From contig JASIJN010000139.1 in assembly GCA_030050125.1 (NCBI GenBank), positions 1-8,649 of the forward strand: 8,649 nucleotides of DNA, in the 5' to 3' direction. The translations under genes and the position numbers were made by a program. The notes under the pieces were generated by a model. That model saw nothing but the letters and a program-made list of their open reading frames with translations. It was not told the origin of the DNA and ran no database searches. Below, piece after piece: positions 5,640 to 8,649 of this stretch (its first letter is position 1; every line of letters begins with the position of its first letter). Source of the DNA: Streptosporangiaceae bacterium (GTDB taxonomy: Bacteria > Actinomycetota > Actinomycetes > Streptosporangiales > Streptosporangiaceae).

Positions 5640-6584
5640 ATGGAGATCGGGCGGGTACCGCGCACGGCCGGACTGGTCGCCGGGCTCGGTTTAACGCTGG
5701 CCCTCCTCGCCGCCGCGGCGCCCGCGGGCGCCGCGGCGACCCCGAGCGGCGCGCCCGGGACCGCGGGCATCTGCCAGTCGGCCAAACTCCCGGTCATCGC
5801 GGCGCGGATGTCGAAGGGGATCCTCGCGGCGCTGAGCGGGCGTTCGTCCGTGGTCGGCCTGGCCGTATACGACCGGGTCAACGCCATCACCTGCAAGCTG
5901 CACCCGCACTGGCACTTCGACTCGGCCAGCGTGGTGAAGGTAACGATCCTGTCCGCCCTGCTGCGCAAGCTGCAGCAGGAGCACCGCAGCCTGACCTCGG
6001 CGCAGCGGGCCCTGGCCACGCAGATGATCGAGGTCTCTGACAACGACGCGGCGTCCGCCCTTTGGGCGCAGACCGGCCGGGCCGCGCTGCAGCACTTCCT
6101 CGACCTGGCCGGGATGAACGAGACCGACCTCGGGCCGGGCGGCTACTGGGGCCTGACCCAGATCACCGTGCACGACGAACTGACCTTGCTCGAGCTACTG
6201 ACCAGCAGCAACACCGTCCTCACCGCCGCCTCGCGGAGCTATGTGCTGGGCTTGATGGCCCACGTGGTCTCCTACGAGCGCTGGGGCGTCCCGGCCGGGG
6301 CGCCGGCCGACGTGACCGTCCACGTGAAGAACGGCTGGCTGCCGCAGCCCACGCTAGGCTGGCGAATCAACAGCATCGGCAGCTTCTCCGGGCCCGGGGC
6401 GGACTACATGATCGTGGTTCTGACGGACAACAATCCGACCATGGCCTACGGCGTCGACACCGTTCAGGGCGTCGCCGAGGTGATCAACCACGGGCTGAAC
6501 CCGAACGCGACCTCGGTGATCCCCGCGGCCGGGCCGAACCGTACCTGGGGCACGCCCGACGAGCAGATCCCCGGGGCCGGGTGA
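5640..6584 (+). CDS. Exported serine hydrolase, class A beta-lactamase-like fold
   Basis: This 314-aa protein begins with a Sec-type signal peptide (charged MEIGRVPR, a hydrophobic run to about residue 28, then Ala-rich APAGAAA as likely cleavage region). The mature part has the beta-lactamase/DD-peptidase signatures in order: S97-V-V-K100 (nucleophile and base), S133-D-N135, and K230-N-G in place of KTG. The omega-loop region after NETDLGP (160-166) is short and I see no equivalent of the deacylating Glu166. It therefore resembles a serine hydrolase or penicillin-binding domain more than an active beta-lactamase. C45 and C85 could form a disulfide. ATG 5640 is chosen for the signal peptide and GAGG (5630-5633) 6 nt upstream; ATG 5604 is an in-frame alternative. 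The stop overlaps the start of the next gene. Substrate unknown. Confidence 0.82.
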   Translation: MEIGRVPRTAGLVAGLGLTLALLAAAAPAGAAATPSGAPGTAGICQSAKLPVIAARMSKGILAALSGRSSVVGLAVYDRVNAITCKLHPHWHFDSASVVKVTILSALLRKLQQEHRSLTSAQRALATQMIEVSDNDAASALWAQTGRAALQHFLDLAGMNETDLGPGGYWGLTQITVHDELTLLELLTSSNTVLTAASRSYVLGLMAHVVSYERWGVPAGAPADVTVHVKNGWLPQPTLGWRINSIGSFSGPGADYMIVVLTDNNPTMAYGVDTVQGVAEVINHGLNPNATSVIPAAGPNRTWGTPDEQIPGAG

Positions 6585-7525
6585 GCGTTTCGGCCAAGGC
6601 CCGGGCCGCCGCCCGCTCCGCCTTCCCGGACTGGCGCTTCGCCCCGAACATCGGCGGGCATCCCGACGTCTACGAGATCGAGAACCGCGCGCTCGACCCG
6701 GACGGTTACGTGCTGGACGCCATGCGGCATCTGGCGCCGTGGGACGGCCGCCGGCTCCTCGACCTGGGCTGCGGAACCGGGTTCTGGCTGCCGGGCTACG
6801 CCCGGGACGCGGCCAGGGTCGTCGGAGTCGAGCCGGACCCGGTGCTGCGCGGGCGGGCCGCGGCCCGGATCCGCGACGTGCCCGGCGCCGAGGTGATGGC
6901 CGGCTCGGCCGAGCACCTGCCCATGCCCGACCGCTGCGTTGACGTGGTGCACGCCAGGTTCGCCTACTTCCTGGCCCCGGGCAGGGAGCAGCCCGCCCCC
7001 GGCAGGGAGTGGCCCGCCCCCGGCAGAGAGCAACCCGCCCCCGGCAGGGAGGGCGCCCCCGGCAGAGGGCACCCCGTCCCGGGCCGAGGGCAGCCCGCCC
7101 CCGGCAGAGAGCAGCCCGCCCCGGGCAGGGAGGGCGGCAACGGGAGCGCCAGCGGGGCCGACGCCGGGCTGGCGGAGATCATGCGGGTGCTGACCCCGGG
7201 CGGCAGCCTGATCGTGGTCGAGAACGACTACCTCTGGGGCGAGTTCGCCGGGCTGCTCGCCGCCGGCGCGGCGAAGCCGCCGCCGCACACGGCCGCCGCC
7301 GTCGACCGCTGGTGGCGACAGCGCGGCGCCACCCGGCACGAGGTCAGGACGCAGTGGCGATTCGCCAGCCGGGCCGACCTGGCCGCGGTGCTCGACATCG
7401 AGGTTCCGGCCAACGTGGCCCGGGCCTGGCTGAGCAGGAACCCCGCGGCTACCAGCCTGTCCTGCGGCTATGTGCTGTACGCGGTCAGCCGAAGCGACCG
7501 TGTGCCTCCGGCCGGTGCTGTATGA
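6581..7525 (+). CDS. Class I SAM-dependent methyltransferase with an internal repeat insertion
   Basis: The 314-residue product has motif I LLDLGCGTG (59-67), an acidic residue after strand 2 (E84 in VGVEPD), AGSAEHLPMPD (107-117), VDVVHARFAYF (120-130) and EIMRVLTPGGSLIVVEND (~198-215), the pattern of UbiE-like/Methyltransf_11 enzymes. Substrate is unknown. Between VDVVHARFAYFLA and the EIMRVL helix lies a 54-residue Pro/Gly/Arg/Glu repeat (133-186) that ordinary members lack; without it the protein would be ~260 aa, a normal length. The insertion falls in a loop, so the fold may survive. GTG 6581 overlaps the previous TGA in a GTGA junction. With no good Shine-Dalgarno, translation is probably coupled to the serine hydrolase. 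The C-terminal codons overlap the -10 box of the downstream leader. Confidence 0.85.
   Translation: MSVSAKARAAARSAFPDWRFAPNIGGHPDVYEIENRALDPDGYVLDAMRHLAPWDGRRLLDLGCGTGFWLPGYARDAARVVGVEPDPVLRGRAAARIRDVPGAEVMAGSAEHLPMPDRCVDVVHARFAYFLAPGREQPAPGREWPAPGREQPAPGREGAPGRGHPVPGRGQPAPGREQPAPGREGGNGSASGADAGLAEIMRVLTPGGSLIVVENDYLWGEFAGLLAAGAAKPPPHTAAAVDRWWRQRGATRHEVRTQWRFASRADLAAVLDIEVPANVARAWLSRNPAATSLSCGYVLYAVSRSDRVPPAGAV
6977..7138 (+). repeat. In-frame 21/18-bp tandem repeat inside the methyltransferase gene
   Basis: Eight units encode PGREQPA, PGREWPA, PGREQPA, PGREGA, PGRGHPV, PGRGQPA, PGREQPA and PGREGG. Units 4 and 8 are 18 bp and the others 21 bp, so the array is two 81-bp blocks (6977-7057 and 7058-7138), each three long units plus one short. 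All lengths are multiples of three and the frame is preserved. Substitutions between copies show it is not a very recent perfect expansion. Confidence 0.95.
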
Positions 7526-7526
7526 T
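7521..7526 (+). promoter_or_regulatory. -10 box for the DAHP synthase leader transcript
   Basis: TATGAT is a near-consensus -10 hexamer and contains the TGA stop of the methyltransferase. The leader-peptide ATG begins 8 nt after it, so initiation 7-9 nt downstream of the -10 would place the 5' end at or within 2 nt of that ATG. No convincing -35 box is seen at 17-18 bp (about 7497-7503, ACCGTGT), which is common in actinobacterial promoters. Confidence 0.55.
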
Positions 7527-7534
7527 CCGGTGAT

Positions 7535-7600
7535 ATGTCCAGTTGGTATTGGCGCTTTGGGCTGGCTCTGGGTGGGCCGGCGGCCAGGCGCACTGACTGA
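7535..7600 (+). CDS. Aromatic amino-acid leader peptide of the DAHP synthase attenuator
   Basis: A 21-codon ORF begins MSSWYWRFG and stops at TGA 7598-7600. Codons 4-8 are Trp-Tyr-Trp-Arg-Phe, so all three aromatic amino acids are sampled in five codons. Tyr and Phe use TAT and TTT, unusual choices in this GC-rich DNA and expected where stalling is useful. There is no well-spaced Shine-Dalgarno (GGTGA ends 1 nt before ATG), consistent with leaderless translation from the -10 at 7521. The downstream part of the ORF forms the left arm of a 15-bp inverted repeat, and a terminator lies 22 nt after the stop. The next gene is DAHP synthase, which makes the precursor of exactly these amino acids. 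Role inferred from architecture; the peptide itself probably has no function. Confidence 0.85.
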   Translation: MSSWYWRFGLALGGPAARRTD

Positions 7601-7627
7601 CGGTTTTCCACCCAGAGCCAGCAAGGC
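7554..7627 (+). promoter_or_regulatory. Attenuator stem 1 (15-bp perfect inverted repeat with extension)
   Basis: GCTGGCTCTGGGTGG (7561-7575, within the leader ORF) is perfectly complementary to CCACCCAGAGCCAGC (7608-7622), with a 32-nt loop containing the leader stop codon. Past a 2-nt bulge (7559-7560), GCTTT (7554-7558) can pair with AAGGC (7623-7627), which is the base of the terminator stem. The extended helix and the full terminator therefore compete. A ribosome on the Trp/Tyr/Phe codons or at the stop codon would change which one forms. Confidence 0.75.
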
Positions 7628-7652
7628 AGAGACTCCCGCAGTCTCTGCCTTT
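7623..7652 (+). terminator. Intrinsic terminator of the DAHP synthase attenuator
   Basis: AAGGCAGAGACT (7623-7634) and AGTCTCTGCCTT (7640-7651) form a perfect 12-bp stem with loop CCCGC, followed by TTTCGTC. It sits between the leader peptide and the DAHP synthase start, 59 nt before that start, so it must be conditional or the gene would be silent. A possible antiterminator pairing is GACTG[A]CGG (7595-7603, spanning the leader stop) with CCGCAGTC (7636-7643), 8 bp with a bulged A7600. Confidence 0.85.
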
Positions 7653-7710
7653 CGTCATTGAGGCGGCTGGCCCGGGACGCTGGTGGCTGGCCGCCGGGAA
7701 GGGCACAGCC

Positions 7711-8649
7711 GTGGACCTGAGGACCGACACAAGCAACCTGCACGTCGTCGGGTTTCAGCCGTTGATCGCGCCGGATGAGCTACTGGCCGAGTTGCCGCTG
7801 AGCGAATCCCAGAGCGCGACCGTGCAGCGCTCGCGCGAGGCGGTGCGCCGCATCGTGGCCGGGGACGATGACCGCCTGCTCGCCATCGTCGGACCGTGCT
7901 CGGTCCACGACGCGGACGCGGCGGTCGACTACGCGGTCCGCCTGGCCAAGGCCGCGGCCGAACTCGGGGACGAGTTGTGCGTGGTGATGCGGGTCTACTT
8001 CGAGAAGCCGCGCACCACGGTGGGCTGGAAGGGACTGATCAACGACCCGGGCATGGACGGCAGCCACGACGTGCACCGCGGGCTGCGGACCGCGCGCCGC
8101 CTCCTGCTCGACGTGCTCGGCCTTGGCCTTCCCGTCGGCTGCGAGTTCCTCGACCCGAACTCACCTCAGTACATCGCCGACACGGTCAGCTGGGGGGCGA
8201 TCGGCGCCCGCACCACGGAGAGCCAGGTACACCGCCAGCTGGCCTCCGGGCTGTCGATGCCGGTGGGGTTCAAGAACGGCACCAACGGAAGCATCAAGGT
8301 GGCCGTCGACGCCTGCCGCGCCGCGCGCGGCGCGCACGTCTTCTTCGGGGTGGACAACGGCGGCCGGGCGGCGGTGGTCACCACCACCGGCAACCCCGAC
8401 GTGCACGTGATCCTGCGCGGCGGCACCGAAGGGCCCAACTACGGGCCGCAGGACGTGGCGAGCGCGCTCGCCGCCGTGCGGCAGGCCGGAATGCCGCCGA
8501 CCGTGATGATCGACGCCAGCCACGACAACAGCGGCAAGAACCACGACCGGCAGGCCGCGGTGGCCCGGGAGATCGCGCAGCAGATCGGTGGCGGCCAGCG
8601 CGGGATCGCGGGCGTGATGATCGAGAGCTTCCTGGTCCCCGGGCGCCAG
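7711..8649 (+). CDS. Class I 3-deoxy-7-phosphoheptulonate (DAHP) synthase, 3' end outside window
   Basis: This enzyme condenses phosphoenolpyruvate and erythrose 4-phosphate, the first step of the shikimate pathway to Trp, Tyr and Phe. The window holds 313 codons; E. coli AroG is 350 aa, so about 40 residues are missing. Conserved elements are GPCSVHD (61-67, metal ligand C63), MRVYFEKPRTTVGWKGLINDP (93-113), FLDPNSPQY (146-154), GAIGARTTESQVHRQLASGLS (162-182), FKNGTNG (187-193), MIDASH (266-271, metal ligand H271) and MIESF (303-307, metal ligand E305). The fourth metal ligand lies beyond the window. This is the AroF/AroG/AroH class, not the plant-like class II enzyme common in actinobacteria. 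GTG 7711 follows GGGAAGGG (7696-7703) by 7 nt; an N-terminus of this length suits the family. Expression is probably controlled by the upstream aromatic attenuator. Which amino acid inhibits the enzyme cannot be told from sequence. Confidence 0.95.
   Translation, partial: MDLRTDTSNLHVVGFQPLIAPDELLAELPLSESQSATVQRSREAVRRIVAGDDDRLLAIVGPCSVHDADAAVDYAVRLAKAAAELGDELCVVMRVYFEKPRTTVGWKGLINDPGMDGSHDVHRGLRTARRLLLDVLGLGLPVGCEFLDPNSPQYIADTVSWGAIGARTTESQVHRQLASGLSMPVGFKNGTNGSIKVAVDACRAARGAHVFFGVDNGGRAAVVTTTGNPDVHVILRGGTEGPNYGPQDVASALAAVRQAGMPPTVMIDASHDNSGKNHDRQAAVAREIAQQIGGGQRGIAGVMIESFLVPGRQ

Noticed and set aside
6062..6580. N-terminal extension of the methyltransferase frame into the serine hydrolase gene
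   Set aside because: The translation is Arg-rich shadow sequence of the hydrolase; the methyltransferase-like sequence begins after the GTGA junction at 6581.
6977..7138. Possible CRISPR array
   Set aside because: The repeats are contiguous 18/21-bp in-frame coding units with no spacers and no cas genes nearby.

Overview
The window is high-GC, densely coding DNA with every recognisable gene on the + strand. Strong codon-position GC bias, GTG starts, a KorA/KorB pair of the mycobacterial/streptomycete type and several actinobacterial protein families point to an actinomycete (Actinomycetota). The genus cannot be fixed from this window. I found no tRNA, rRNA, CRISPR array, transposase or integrase, so it looks like ordinary chromosome rather than an island.

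Layout: (1) 29-523, a YajQ-family nucleotide-binding protein, followed by a four-copy tandem repeat and a strong GC hairpin. (2) A 508-bp intergenic region that ends in a probable promoter with an IdeR/DtxR-like iron box laid over it. (3) 1032-4778, a tightly packed set of korA, korB and a crotonase-fold gene (8-nt overlap, then 2-nt gap), encoding a CoA-dependent 2-oxoacid:ferredoxin oxidoreductase and an acyl-CoA enzyme. (4) A short spacer with 9-bp tandem repeats and hairpins, then a small DUF1269-type protein (5023-5472). (5) A 42-nt nested hairpin, an exported serine hydrolase of the class A beta-lactamase fold without a recognisable deacylating Glu, and a SAM methyltransferase coupled to it by a 4-nt overlap. 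The methyltransferase carries a 54-residue in-frame repeat insertion. (6) 7521-8649, a class I DAHP synthase (first step of the shikimate pathway), cut off by the window end.

The most interesting part is the 185-bp gap before the DAHP synthase gene. It holds a -10 box inside the methyltransferase stop region, an apparently leaderless 21-codon leader peptide starting MSSWYWRFG (two Trp, one Tyr, one Phe codon), a 15-bp perfect inverted repeat and a 12-bp terminator hairpin with a short T run. Together these form a coherent ribosome-mediated transcription attenuator that would sense all three aromatic amino acids and control entry into their pathway.

The second regulatory signal is the 19-bp iron-box-like sequence upstream of korAB, whose products need an Fe-S cluster and a ferredoxin partner. 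Neither signal has been tested against a database; both rest on reading the sequence and on general knowledge of these families.
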